From NCBI GenBank assembly GCA_014379905.1, contig JACMKX010000165.1, positions 1-64,000 on the forward strand: a DNA stretch of 64,000 bases. Direction: 5' to 3'. The notes below the pieces were generated by a model. It made no database searches. It saw nothing but the letters and a program-made list of their open reading frames with translations, and was not told where the DNA came from. The translations under genes were made by a program, and so were the position numbers. Position 1 is the first letter of the stretch. Each line of letters opens with the position of its first letter. Shown here piece by piece: positions 1 to 10,132 of the stretch. This DNA comes from Ferruginibacter sp. GTDB lineage: Bacteria; Bacteroidota; Bacteroidia; Chitinophagales; Chitinophagaceae.

Positions 1-437
1 CGGCTGATCTCGGATATGGCAAACTGCGATCGTTCCATTTCCAACACAATGATGCCACCAATTTCATTGGCTCCCGCAAAATTGCCCATAGTTTTTAATA
101 AATCGCTTGTGCTGATCACGCCCGAAAGTTCGCCTTCCTCATTTAATACCGGAACAATATTGGTATCAGCCTGTATGCTTGCGTTTACTGCATTTAAAAA
201 ATGAACATTGTCTTTTACAGATGCAGGGATGAAATATTTTTGTAATACCTCTATAGTGAGTTTGTCATCTTCTGCATCCAACAAATCTTCTTCACTCAAA
301 AGACCGAGGTAAGTATCTTCGGATACAACAGGTAAGTGGGTTACCTTAAAATCTGCCAGCAGCTGAATAGCTTTGGCAACAGTATCCTGCAGTTGCAGCC
401 TGGGTATATTGTTGTTGATGAGATCTATAGTTAACAT
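1..437 (-). CDS. CBS domain-containing protein (C-terminus cut by window edge)
   Basis: Open minus-strand frame from ATG at 437 running off the left edge; reads MLTIDLINNNIPRLQLQDTVAKAIQLLADFKVTHLPVVSEDTYLGLLSEEDLL..., CBS-pair-like. Confidence 0.75.
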   Translation of the reverse strand, partial: MLTIDLINNNIPRLQLQDTVAKAIQLLADFKVTHLPVVSEDTYLGLLSEEDLLDAEDDKLTIEVLQKYFIPASVKDNVHFLNAVNASIQADTNIVPVLNEEGELSGVISTSDLLKTMGNFAGANEIGGIIVLEMERSQFAISEIS

Positions 438-516
438 GTACCTGATTTACGATATTAAAATTAGCGCGGATGTTTATTGATTGTATCCACGATATAAGTA
501 ATGACCAGATTAATCA

Positions 517-1293
517 TTAAACCGTTGCAGCAGGAGATTTTAATTTTGCCAGGAATCCACCTAAAATTCTATTGAACTCTTCCGGTACTTCCATCATGGG
601 CGCATGACCGCATTTATCAATAAAATGTAATTCGCTGTTTGGAATGAGCTTTTGAAACTCTTTGCCTACAAAAGGCGGGGTAATGGTATCATTATTTCCC
701 CATATAAGACAGGTAGGTTGTTTTATATTAGTAAGTTCTTCGCCAAGATTGTTACGTATAGCACTTTTTGCCAATGCAATAATCTTGATAACCTTCATCC
801 TGTTATTGGTAATTTCAAATACTTCGTTCACCAGTTCATCTGTGGCCATGGCAGGATCATAAAAAGTAAGGGCCGTTTTATTGCGGATATATTCTTTATC
901 CCCTCTTTTTGGATAAGTATCGCCCATACCATTCTCAAATAAACCGGAACTTCCTGTAAGAATGAGGGACTTTATTTTTTCGGGGTGTTTTAAAATATGT
1001 ACCAGGCCTACATGTCCTCCAAGTGAATTTCCCATCAGGTGAATACGGTCATATTTGCGCTGTTCAATAAATCGGTTCACATATTTCTGCAGGCCTCCTA
1101 CAGAAGTATGAAGCAGGTCCAGTTCCAACAAAGGAAGTAACGGCACCACCACTTTATTGGTATGCCTGAAATGTTCAATTAAGTATTGAAAATTACTCAA
1201 TGCGCCAAACAGCCCATGTAGCAACATAAGAGGCTCGCCTTGCCCTTCTTCTATGTATTTGAATTTACCGTCTTGTTTAATCTCGTAGGTCAT
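517..1293 (-). CDS. alpha/beta fold hydrolase
   Basis: LLHGLFG, GNSLGGH nucleophile elbow, C-terminal DKCGHAPMMEVPEEF. Confidence 0.88.
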   Translation of the reverse strand: MTYEIKQDGKFKYIEEGQGEPLMLLHGLFGALSNFQYLIEHFRHTNKVVVPLLPLLELDLLHTSVGGLQKYVNRFIEQRKYDRIHLMGNSLGGHVGLVHILKHPEKIKSLILTGSSGLFENGMGDTYPKRGDKEYIRNKTALTFYDPAMATDELVNEVFEITNNRMKVIKIIALAKSAIRNNLGEELTNIKQPTCLIWGNNDTITPPFVGKEFQKLIPNSELHFIDKCGHAPMMEVPEEFNRILGGFLAKLKSPAATV

Positions 1294-1551
1294 CTATGTT
1301 AGTATGGCATGCTTGTTAAGTCGTGCTAAAATACCTCATTTCTATTAAAGATCGGTTATTGCCTCAAAGATACCAAACCTGAGTTAAAAACTTAGTGTTT
1401 CAGTTTGAAAAAGCTGTCAGCCTTGGCCTGCCTGCCGGCTTGTGGAAAGCAAAGTTAAAAGAGGTACAGACCGTTTTATTCCGATAGCTATCGGGACAAC
1501 CTGACAACTATTTGTGATATTCATTTTAAAGTGAAATACTACTCTTATAAA

Positions 1552-2772
1552 TCAGCCATTTACCTGTTGGTAAAGCAACCGTTTATACTGCCTTTCCATT
1601 GGACGGAAATAATACAAAAGGATGGCAGCAACGCTGATGATGGAAACAGAGGTGACCAGGTGAGGAAAATGCACCCACACATAAAGCAGCACCAATGTTA
1701 TGCGGCTGAACTCTAAATAAAAAATCCATGATCGCTGTTCCAAAATGGCTCCTGTATTTATGAGGCTCAACAATATTAGAAAGCTGATAAAGATGCATTC
1801 TACCAAGGGCAAAAGATCGTAAAAAAATATAATGCAAAAGAGACATACCAAAGAGAAACTGGTTTGAAAAACAATATATCTTTTATGCATAAGCGTAGGT
1901 AAGTAACCGGTATTTCTTTTAAGAAAAAATCTTTCCAATATGTTTCTCAATTCAGGATTTACGCTATCCGGTCGTCCAAACAATATTTTCATCTTTGGAA
2001 TAAAACCAGTGGTCTTTTTCATTGCCAGTAATAATTCCAAAGGGTAGTGAAAATGCTGCCATAAAAAGCTATGACTATTCAATGGTTTGGTAAGTCCGTA
2101 AACAGGTTGCTCTTTTTCTTCTTTAAATGTGCCAAACATCTTATCCCATATAATCAATACATCGCCATAATTTTTATCTAAATATTGAGGGTTGCTGGAA
2201 TGGTGTACCCGGTGATGAGAAGGCGTTACAAAAATATATTCTATCCAGCCCAGTTTACCGATGGTTTGCGTATGAATAAAGAATGGATAAAGGCCATGAA
2301 TAAGGAGGAAAGTTGTAATCATTTCAGGTGAGAATCCTATTAATGGTAAAATTCCCCAAAAGAGGCTGCGGATGGTCGCCTGGAAAATAGTGATGCGGGC
2401 AGAGACAGTATAGTTAAAATCTTCGCTCTGGTGATGCACAATATGCGCTGCCCACAGGAGGTTTACTTCATGCGCAAGACGATGGTACCAATACCAGATT
2501 AAATCTGTAAACAGGAACAACAGCACCCATGCGATAACCCCCGATTTAAGATCGAAGATGGCATAGTTCGTATAGATATATTTAAAAAAATAATAAAAAG
2601 GAATCACAGTGATGATATCCGTAAGCCTTTCTGCAATACCGACATTTATATTGGCAATGGATTCAGCAAAATGGAAAAAATTCTTTCCTTTTTGTTTTGA
2701 ATAATAATATTCCAATCCTATAAAGAATAAAAAGAAGGGAATTGCCAATGCCAGGATCCAGGAATGAGACAT
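1552..2772 (-). CDS. sterol desaturase / fatty acid hydroxylase family membrane protein
   Basis: His clusters WYHRLAHE, HIVHHQSE, HHRVHHSSN with multiple hydrophobic segments. Confidence 0.88.
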   Translation of the reverse strand: MSHSWILALAIPFFLFFIGLEYYYSKQKGKNFFHFAESIANINVGIAERLTDIITVIPFYYFFKYIYTNYAIFDLKSGVIAWVLLFLFTDLIWYWYHRLAHEVNLLWAAHIVHHQSEDFNYTVSARITIFQATIRSLFWGILPLIGFSPEMITTFLLIHGLYPFFIHTQTIGKLGWIEYIFVTPSHHRVHHSSNPQYLDKNYGDVLIIWDKMFGTFKEEKEQPVYGLTKPLNSHSFLWQHFHYPLELLLAMKKTTGFIPKMKILFGRPDSVNPELRNILERFFLKRNTGYLPTLMHKRYIVFQTSFSLVCLFCIIFFYDLLPLVECIFISFLILLSLINTGAILEQRSWIFYLEFSRITLVLLYVWVHFPHLVTSVSIISVAAILLYYFRPMERQYKRLLYQQVNG

Positions 2773-2865
2773 ATGAGAAATTTAAAGTCTATTAAATTAG
2801 TGGACTATTACAAATGTACATATTTTGCCTAAACTCATAACGTTTTAACAATTGAAATAGTTACA

Positions 2866-3417
2866 CTAAGGTGCAGGTGTACTGCCTTTGGATGCAGCAA
2901 TGCCTTCAAAAAAATGTTCCAGCTGTGCAAACATATCTTTAAACCAGGGAACTACAGTGCCAAGGGAATCTATTACTTTGGGGCCCAAGGGTTGAATATA
3001 TGGGTAAACATTAGAAGCTGTTATAGTTTCTGCTGCAAATACATGCAGCTGTACGGCATAAAATAAAAATACGCTGAAAAGAATTGCATACAGTAAAGCG
3101 AATAGTAAAATGCCTGCGATACGGTTTACCCAGCCAAGCATCACCAGTTCCACACTACTTTGCAGTAACCTGGCACCAAGTCTGACCAATAATACCACCG
3201 CAATAAATACAAGTAAAAAGGATAAAACTGGCAACCACTTGCCCGATGCATTAAAAGTGCCTGATAATTTTTCTGCTGCAAATGCGGAGAGTTTTAGCGC
3301 TGCAGCCAAACCAACAATAAAACCTATAACGGAAAATAAAGCTACAATAAAACCTTTGCTGTATCCTTTAAAAACAGCAACCAGCATCATGATCAGGAAA
3401 ATGATATCAATAAGCAT
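2866..3417 (-). CDS. CvpA family membrane protein
   Basis: MLIDIIFLIMMLVAVFKGYSKGFIVALFSVIGFIVGLAAALKLS matches CvpA pattern; start moved from 3516 to the internal Met near 3417. Confidence 0.8.
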   Translation of the reverse strand: MLIDIIFLIMMLVAVFKGYSKGFIVALFSVIGFIVGLAAALKLSAFAAEKLSGTFNASGKWLPVLSFLLVFIAVVLLVRLGARLLQSSVELVMLGWVNRIAGILLFALLYAILFSVFLFYAVQLHVFAAETITASNVYPYIQPLGPKVIDSLGTVVPWFKDMFAQLEHFFEGIAASKGSTPAP

Positions 3418-3573
3418 AATAAGAAGTTCCCGCTGATCAACGCAGGTTTTTTTAGCTAACTTATGGTGGAATTTGTTTTCAGCATTTTTAAAAAATATTC
3501 CCGCAGATTTTCGCAAAAAAGATCAGCGGAGATCTGCATTGTTAAAAAGCTGCGCTAACCTGCGGGAATATCA

Positions 3574-4023
3574 TTATGCCAGTAATTCTTTTACAACGGC
3601 GCTGATGGTTTTCCCATCTGCCTTACCTGCCAGTTGTTTGGAAGCCACGCCCATTACTTTGCCCATATCGGCTGCTGATGCCGCCCCTGTTTCGGCGATA
3701 ATATTTTTTACAGCAGCTTTAATTTCTGCTTCATTTAATTGTTTTGGCAGAAATCTTTCGATCACATCCATTTCTTCCTTTTCTTTTATAGCAAGGTCAG
3801 CACGGCCCTGCTGAGTAAAGATCTCGAAAGAATCTTTGCGTTGTTTCATCATTTTTTGCAAAAATTTCTGTTCCGTGGCTTCATCAATTTCGCCATTGGC
3901 ACCGGGTTCAGTTTTTGCTTTAATGATCTCAGCTTTGATTGCTCTTAAACTTCTCAACACTGCCTCGTTCTTAGATTTCATGGCGTCTTTCATTTCAGCC
4001 ATAATGTTTTGTTCTAATGCCAT
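3574..4023 (-). CDS. GatB/YqeY domain-containing protein
   Basis: MALEQNIMAEMKDAMKSKNEAVLRSLRAIKAEI ... GKVMGVASKQLAGKADGKTISAVVKELL, YqeY-like throughout. Confidence 0.92.
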   Translation of the reverse strand: MALEQNIMAEMKDAMKSKNEAVLRSLRAIKAEIIKAKTEPGANGEIDEATEQKFLQKMMKQRKDSFEIFTQQGRADLAIKEKEEMDVIERFLPKQLNEAEIKAAVKNIIAETGAASAADMGKVMGVASKQLAGKADGKTISAVVKELLA

Positions 4024-4102
4024 AAAATTTATTTATGATGGTGATTTATGAATGCTGAATTATGAATTGGATTCGGACGAAATCACAATTCATAAATGAG
4101 TT

Positions 4103-4447
4103 CTATTTTTGTTCCTGTAGTTGGATGGCCCTGAATTTTTCAAAAAATACCTTTGCAAAATTTTTGAGGTCCTCACTTAATCCCTCCTGTTGCGTAGAGC
4201 GTTTTAAAGAATCCGACATGCCCATCAGCATCTGGTAATAAAAATCTGCCATTTCATCTACCATCATATCTTTTGTCCATAGATCAATACGCATGGCAGT
4301 TTTATCGATTCCATCCCAAAACGCTATGGACATCGCTTTTGCTTTTTGTACCATTTGGGCACTGCTGTCGCTGGCCTGCCAGTTTATTTGCTCCGGAATT
4401 TTGTTAGGGTCCAGTAAAACATCAATTGTTATCGTTGACTTCTGCAT
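4103..4447 (-). CDS. gldC: gliding motility protein GldC homologue
   Basis: KSTITIDVLLDPNKIPEQINWQASDS...AKAMSIAFWDGIDKTAMRIDLWTKDMMVDEMADFYYQ is GldC-like. Confidence 0.85.
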   Translation of the reverse strand: MQKSTITIDVLLDPNKIPEQINWQASDSSAQMVQKAKAMSIAFWDGIDKTAMRIDLWTKDMMVDEMADFYYQMLMGMSDSLKRSTQQEGLSEDLKNFAKVFFEKFRAIQLQEQK

Positions 4448-4566
4448 GTTTAATTTTTTGAATGGGCAAAGTTACAGGATTAGCTTTTAATGGAGAAAGG
4501 GATATAAATGCATCCTACCTAAGGAATTCGCCGGTATTCAACAACCGGACACTATTTTTAGGATAG

Positions 4567-5376
4567 ACCAGGAATTAAAACGAATATCCAAAACCCCAAT
4601 GGTTAACATTATCTATCAACCCTTCGGGGTTTCGGGAATTCGATAAATGGTTTATGCTATAATAGTACCATCCCTCCGGGATTAAACAGGCGAAGTATTT
4701 ATTTGAGATGAACAGATTCTATTCTGCAATCGATGTTTGCGCTCTGTAGATTTATTTGATTTTGAGGATGGAAGGCCGCTATTTATTATATACCAGGAAT
4801 TAGAATGAATATCCAAAATCCCTAATGGTTAACATTATCTTTCACCCCTTCGGAGTTTCGGGAATTCGATAAAATGGTTTATCCTATAATAATACCATCC
4901 CTCCGGGGATAAACAGGCGAAGTATTTATTTGAGATGAACAGATTCTATTCTGCAATCGATCTTTGCGCTCTGTTGAGTTATTTGATTTTAAGGATGGAA
5001 GGCTGATATTATTATAGCAGGAAGCTGCTTATATGTGGAAAACCCCGAAGGGGTGGTATGATTTACAATCCAATATCCCATCTTTAGGGTTTCAGCAATT
5101 GGTAAAAATTCTTTCATAATAAAAACATCCGTCCCGGATTAAACAGGCGAAGTATTATTTGAGCTGAACAGATTCTATTCTTAAAATCGATGTTTTTGCG
5201 CTCTATAGTTGATTTTAAGCCTGGAGGGCTGATATTATTATAACCGGAATCTGGCTGTATGTAGCAAACCCGAAGGGGTGGTATAATCTATAAGGCAGTA
5301 TAACCATCTTTAAGGTTTCACCAATTCTTAAAAAGTTATTCCATGATAATTAAGCCGTTCGGGATTAAAACCTGAC
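4567..5376. repeat. non-coding tandem degenerate repeat, ~225-230 bp period, about 3.5 copies
   Basis: Anchor aacaggcgaagtatt recurs with cgaag at 4691, 4918 and 5148; accaggaatta at 4567 and 4792; degenerate partial fourth copy to ~5376. Confidence 0.85.
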
Positions 5377-5377
5377 G

Positions 5378-6475
5378 TTAGCCAACCTTTATAGCCTGCC
5401 AAATTTTTGTTGCAGACGTAAGCCAGTTATATCCATAGCTAATATGTAACCCTTTTTCAATTAATTTTTTTCTTAATACCTCATCTTTATACAACAGCAT
5501 CATACTTTCTGCAATTAATTTTTCTGAAAAACCAGCATATAAGGCTGCATCGCCATAAATGCTTAAAGCGGCGGTATTTTCTAATGTGATCAATGGAATA
5601 CCACTTGCCAACGCATTTAAACCTGTGTTTTCTGTCACAACCTGGAGGGGTAAATAAACCGCGGCATATGAAGCACATAGCATGGTTGCATAACTGGTGT
5701 CATTGGTGTAGGAAATAATTTTTACATCTTCCCTGTATTTATACAAATGAAAATCTTTTACACAGTTTTCCAGTTCTATTTCTCTTACAAGCAAAACCAG
5801 TTGCATCGCTGATTTTTGTCTTTGTTTAAAAAGGGAAAATGCTTTTAGTAAAGAAAAAATATTTGCCTGTGTAACCGGCGAGCATTCGGCAATGAAATAT
5901 TCTGTTCCGGAAGAAAATGTTTCCAGGAATTTTTCCTTTTGTTCCCAATCTATTGGCTGAAAAACCTCGTTTAACCCATGACCTGTGTAAGTGATTTTTT
6001 CTTTTATTGCGGGATATTTACTCAACAGGCTTTCTCCTAAAAATTTTTCAGTAATCCATACGCCGGCGGCTTTTTGTAAAAACTTTGCAAAGTATCGTTT
6101 AAGGTATCGGGCATGCTCCTGCATAACAACCGGTTTACGCAGCAGGAAAGACATACTCCGGATTAGCAAAAACTGACGAATAGTTGTTCGTAAGCTTAGC
6201 ACATTGCTTTCGGAAATAAAATGCGTAACCTCATATTTTTTCAGGAGAGACGGTAATTTGAAATTGTACCAGTAATGCAAGGTCAATCCATTTTTTAGAG
6301 AAGGCTTTATATCAACCCTTTCAATGTTTACCGGTAAGTTGTCCGGCGTATAAAAATGCTTATCAACAAATAATAGGAAGTGATTGGCGGGTTGTTCTTT
6401 TGCCAGCGGTAAAAAACAATTGTATAAAAAAGATTCCTGGCAAGAAGCTGCAAAAATGTGAGCCGCAATGATCAT
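5378..6475 (-). CDS. glycosyltransferase (GT4/group 1-like)
   Basis: C-terminal LPLQVVTENTGLNALASGIPLITLENTAALSIYGDAALY resembles the GT-B C-terminal domain. Confidence 0.78.
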   Translation of the reverse strand: MIIAAHIFAASCQESFLYNCFLPLAKEQPANHFLLFVDKHFYTPDNLPVNIERVDIKPSLKNGLTLHYWYNFKLPSLLKKYEVTHFISESNVLSLRTTIRQFLLIRSMSFLLRKPVVMQEHARYLKRYFAKFLQKAAGVWITEKFLGESLLSKYPAIKEKITYTGHGLNEVFQPIDWEQKEKFLETFSSGTEYFIAECSPVTQANIFSLLKAFSLFKQRQKSAMQLVLLVREIELENCVKDFHLYKYREDVKIISYTNDTSYATMLCASYAAVYLPLQVVTENTGLNALASGIPLITLENTAALSIYGDAALYAGFSEKLIAESMMLLYKDEVLRKKLIEKGLHISYGYNWLTSATKIWQAIKVG

Positions 6476-6512
6476 GCTGCAAAAATAAATGAGAACAGCG
6501 GTAGTTAAGATT

Positions 6513-7832
6513 TTATTTAAGCAATTTTAGCTTTACTGTTTCAATGCGTGTACCGCTTACGCTTAAAATATCGAATTGATAATTGCCGGTAATAATACGG
6601 TCTTTTTGCAGCGGAATACTGCCTTCATTGTGTTCAATAATAAAACCTGAAAGTGTTTCTGCATTGTCGTTATCTGTAAATTCCAGTTGATACTTTTCTG
6701 TAATAAAATCCAGTTCAAGCCTGCCGCTAAAAAGGAATTCGGTGGTGGATAATTGTTTGTTCACCAATTCATCCACCTCATCATATTCATCCTTTATTTC
6801 TCCAAAAATTTCTTCCAGCAGGTCTTCCATAGTTACAATTCCCGCTGTGCCACCAAACTCGTCAATTACCCAGGCAATGGTTTTGCCATCCTTACTAAAT
6901 TTGTCGAGCAGGCCGGATACACTCATACTTTCAGGCACAGCTGCTATTGGTAACAGGATATCTTTGATAGATGACGGGTTTTTAAAAAGATCAAGCTGGT
7001 GAATATAACCTACAATATTGTCGATATCCTTATCATAAACCACCAATTTACTCAGCCTGGTTTCTATAAATTTTTCCTTAATGTTTTCCATGCTGCTGTT
7101 GGCAGGAACACTTATTATTTCTTTTCTTGGAACAAGACATTCCCGCAATTTTGTTTCACTGATAGAAAGGGCATTTTCAAATAATTCTTTATTCCTTTCC
7201 GAATTTTCGTCCTCTGTGGTGCCTTTGCTTTGTTGTAAAAAGTGTTCCAGGTCTATTTTGGTAAATACTTCTTTTTTGTCGGAAAGTTTTACATTAAAAA
7301 CATATTTCAACATCCATTCAGATGCGTTGATCATAAGCCCGGAGAGGCCGGCAAATAGGGAATAAAAAAATCTTGCAAAATAACTGATAATTCTATTTGA
7401 TACGAGGCTGTTGCTCCTGGCTTTAAAATAGGCGCGGGTTAAAACAACGAGTGATAAAATAATGGCGGTAGCCAAAACTGTTTCTACAAAAAGCTGGAAG
7501 TATATAATATAATTTTCGCTCACATTTACCTGTTGCTGGATCCATTTCCAGAACGGTTTTATCATTTCTCCCACCAGCAATCCATAAACTACCAATACTA
7601 TATTGATGGCTAATAAAATGGTTCCTATAAAACGGGTTGGATGTTCAGCAAAATTTCCCCAGGTCTTCCCGCTGTAAGTGCCTTGTTTTTTACTCAGTTC
7701 AATGTTGAGTTTATTGGCCGAGCCGAAAGCCACTTCTATCCCTGCAAAAAAACAGATGAGGAGAATGGAGACAAAGAAAATAATCAGTAGTAAAGGTATT
7801 TCCATACTTAAAAATAAGAAAAATAGATTCAA
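6513..7832 (-). CDS. hemolysin/CorC family protein (CNNM/DUF21, CBS pair, CorC_HlyC)
   Basis: N-terminal membrane domain, LVPRKEIISV, VDEFGGTAGIVTMEDLLEEIFGEIKDEYDE. Confidence 0.9.
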   Translation of the reverse strand: MNLFFLFLSMEIPLLLIIFFVSILLICFFAGIEVAFGSANKLNIELSKKQGTYSGKTWGNFAEHPTRFIGTILLAINIVLVVYGLLVGEMIKPFWKWIQQQVNVSENYIIYFQLFVETVLATAIILSLVVLTRAYFKARSNSLVSNRIISYFARFFYSLFAGLSGLMINASEWMLKYVFNVKLSDKKEVFTKIDLEHFLQQSKGTTEDENSERNKELFENALSISETKLRECLVPRKEIISVPANSSMENIKEKFIETRLSKLVVYDKDIDNIVGYIHQLDLFKNPSSIKDILLPIAAVPESMSVSGLLDKFSKDGKTIAWVIDEFGGTAGIVTMEDLLEEIFGEIKDEYDEVDELVNKQLSTTEFLFSGRLELDFITEKYQLEFTDNDNAETLSGFIIEHNEGSIPLQKDRIITGNYQFDILSVSGTRIETVKLKLLK

Positions 7833-8437
7833 TCGCCTTTTTCACCCTGTTGAAGGGGGGCATCCAGGAAATTGCCGACCAGTTTAATTGCTTCTGCATA
7901 GGCATTATCAAGGTGGTCATTTACAATTATCTCGTCAAAATGTATTTTAAAAGAGATTTCATAAGATGCTTTATTAACCCTGGCTGTAAGGGATTCAAGC
8001 GTTTCGGTACCCCGGCTTTCCAGTCTTTTTTTCAATTCATCTACCGACGGGGGCTCTATAAATACACTTAATGTATTGATGGGATATTGGTTCTGCACAT
8101 GAATAGCCCCTTTTACGTCTATATCCAATACCGGCACCTGGTTATTTTGCCAGATGCGTTCCAGTTCCGATTTTAAAGTGCCGTAATATTTTCCTTCGTA
8201 TACCATCTCCCATTCAGCAAATTCCTTTTGCTTGATCTTTTGCTGAAATATTGTTTCACTCATGAAATAATAATCTATGCCGTCTTTCTCATTGGGTCTT
8301 GCCTCTCTTGTAGCAGCGGAAATAGAAAAAGCCAGTTGTGGAAAATGCTGCATCAGGTAACGGGTAATAGAGGTTTTACCTGCGCCTGAAGGTGCTGTAA
8401 TGATCAGTATTTTTTGATAAGTGGGGCCCATGCGCAA
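7829..8437 (-). CDS. gmk: guanylate kinase
   Basis: ITAPSGAGKTSITRYLM, SAATREARPNEKDGIDYYF, GTLKSE. Confidence 0.95.
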   Translation of the reverse strand: MRMGPTYQKILIITAPSGAGKTSITRYLMQHFPQLAFSISAATREARPNEKDGIDYYFMSETIFQQKIKQKEFAEWEMVYEGKYYGTLKSELERIWQNNQVPVLDIDVKGAIHVQNQYPINTLSVFIEPPSVDELKKRLESRGTETLESLTARVNKASYEISFKIHFDEIIVNDHLDNAYAEAIKLVGNFLDAPLQQGEKGD

Positions 8438-8640
8438 AGAAAAGAAAGAAATAGGAAAAATAACGATTTGCTTATGTGCAAAATGCCAGACGAAATATTA
8501 GCTTCTTTATTTTTGGGCGACGGTTCGCCCGCTTTTATTTAAAACAAAAAGAAATAATACTTGCATTTAATAATTAATCTTGCCATCTTGTACACCCGTT
8601 CTGCGGAAAAAATATTCACTCACAAAAATCATGTTAACTT

Positions 8641-9963
8641 ATGTCATTTAATTTAATTGATGCAGCAAAAGGATTGTTTACCAATAATCTTGTTGGGAAA
8701 GCAAGTTCCTATCTTGGCGAAAGCGAAAACACCATAATCAAAGCTATCGGCGGAATTATTCCTTCTTTGCTGGGAGGTATCACAGAAAAGGCTACCGCCT
8801 CACCGGAAGGTGCTTTGGCTGTAACCAATCTTGCAAAGGAATCAGATAACTCCGATTTTTTAGGAAACCTAGGCGGCTTCGTTGATAATGATGGCAATGG
8901 CTTGCTCAACAAAGGAGCAGGTTTATTGAACGGCTTATTTGGAGAAGGGAAAACCAATATGCTGAGCAATGTTATTGCTCAGTACTCAGGAGCAAAATCA
9001 TCTTCTATTTCATCTTTATTAAGCATGGCTGCACCCGCCATTTTGGGAATGTTGGGTAAGCATGCCAACAGTAACAATTTAGGCTCCGACGGACTGGCAT
9101 CCATGGTCAGCAGCCAAAAAGCAAATATTGCCAATGCCATGCCCGCAGGTTTAGACCTCAGTAATATCTTTGGTGGCTTTAATACAAAAGCTGCTGAAAC
9201 AGCCAGCCATGCTACTACCACCACCACCCATGCAGCTACTCATCACTATGCAGCAGATGCAGAAGAAAATTCCGGTGGCGGAATGAAATTATTATTCCCG
9301 ATCATTTTACTGGCTTTGCTGGGCGCAGCCGCCTGGTATTTCTTTAAAGATGGCTGCAGAGGACCAAAAGATCCTGAACATACAGCAGCTCGGCATACAG
9401 ATACGCCAGCCGTTAACGGTACAACCGGTACAACAACTGTTGCTGCAATGGGCAAACTGGATACCCTATCAGGAGATTTTATTTATGATATGGGTGAAAC
9501 CGCCACCCTTAGTTTACCCAACAATGGAGGGTCATTAACGGTAGGTAAAAACAGCACGGAGTATAAACTCATCAGCTTCCTGAATGATAAAAATGCAACA
9601 CTCGACACAGTGAAGGGCAACTGGTATGAGTTTACCAATGTGCGTTTCAAGTCAGGAGGTTCAGAAATAACAGAAGAATCTTTAACACAATTGAGGAACC
9701 TGGTAACGATTGCAAAAGCCTTCCCCGCTGCGCAATTTAAAATTGGGGGCTATACCGATAATACCGGCGATGCTGCTAAAAATGTAACGCTTTCTCAAAA
9801 AAGGGCAGATGCGGTAGCGGCTAAATTAAAAGAGCTGGGTATGGCTGCAACAGGTTTGGAAAGTGCAAAAGGTTATGGCAACGAATGGCCCATTGCTGAT
9901 AATGCAACAATAGAAGGCCGTGCACAAAACAGGAGAGTTGCGGTAAATGTAAAAGCGAAATAA
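8641..9963 (+). CDS. DUF937-like N-terminus, transmembrane segment, OmpA-family C-terminus
   Basis: MSFNLIDAAKGLFTNNLVGKASSYLGESENTIIKAIGGIIPSLLGG; MKLLFPIILLALLGAAAWYFF; GGYTDNTGDAAKNVTLSQKRADAVAAKLKELG...EGRAQNRRVAV. Confidence 0.88.
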   Translation: MSFNLIDAAKGLFTNNLVGKASSYLGESENTIIKAIGGIIPSLLGGITEKATASPEGALAVTNLAKESDNSDFLGNLGGFVDNDGNGLLNKGAGLLNGLFGEGKTNMLSNVIAQYSGAKSSSISSLLSMAAPAILGMLGKHANSNNLGSDGLASMVSSQKANIANAMPAGLDLSNIFGGFNTKAAETASHATTTTTHAATHHYAADAEENSGGGMKLLFPIILLALLGAAAWYFFKDGCRGPKDPEHTAARHTDTPAVNGTTGTTTVAAMGKLDTLSGDFIYDMGETATLSLPNNGGSLTVGKNSTEYKLISFLNDKNATLDTVKGNWYEFTNVRFKSGGSEITEESLTQLRNLVTIAKAFPAAQFKIGGYTDNTGDAAKNVTLSQKRADAVAAKLKELGMAATGLESAKGYGNEWPIADNATIEGRAQNRRVAVNVKAK

Positions 9964-9984
9964 GATCAACCTTGATAAATAAGG

Positions 9985-10020
9985 TGATCCCTGCCGGTTT
10001 CTGGCAGGGATCATTTATTT
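9985..10020 (+). terminator. putative intrinsic terminator after the OmpA-family gene
   Basis: tgatccctgcc-ggtttct-ggcagggatca then tttattt. Confidence 0.75.
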
Positions 10021-10132
10021 CTGATCTCTTCTAATCTTGCAATATCAAGGAGGTTTTTTCCCGCATTGACCTTATCCCGGTTTCTTTGGCACAATGTAAA
10101 AGAGATAAAAATTCTTCATTCAGGATATCCAT
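10020..10132 (-). pseudogene. remnant resembling the ends of a nucleotidyltransferase-like gene
   Basis: Minus strand from ATG at 10132 reads MDILNEEFLSLLHCAKETGIR, then another frame gives DKVNAGKNLLDIARLEEIR; the intervening domain is absent. Confidence 0.4.

Noticed and set aside
3418-3516. N-terminal extension of the CvpA ORF (MRKSAGIFFKNAENKFHHKLAKKTCVDQRELLI)
   Set aside because: The extension is polar and overlaps intergenic repeat-like DNA (gcagattttcgcaaaaaagatcagcggagatctgc); the internal Met before LIDIIFLIMM fits CvpA
6513-7832. Calling the CorC-like protein GldE because GldC is nearby
   Set aside because: GldE is of this family, but no gldD neighbour is visible and the sequence cannot distinguish GldE from other CorC-family members by eye
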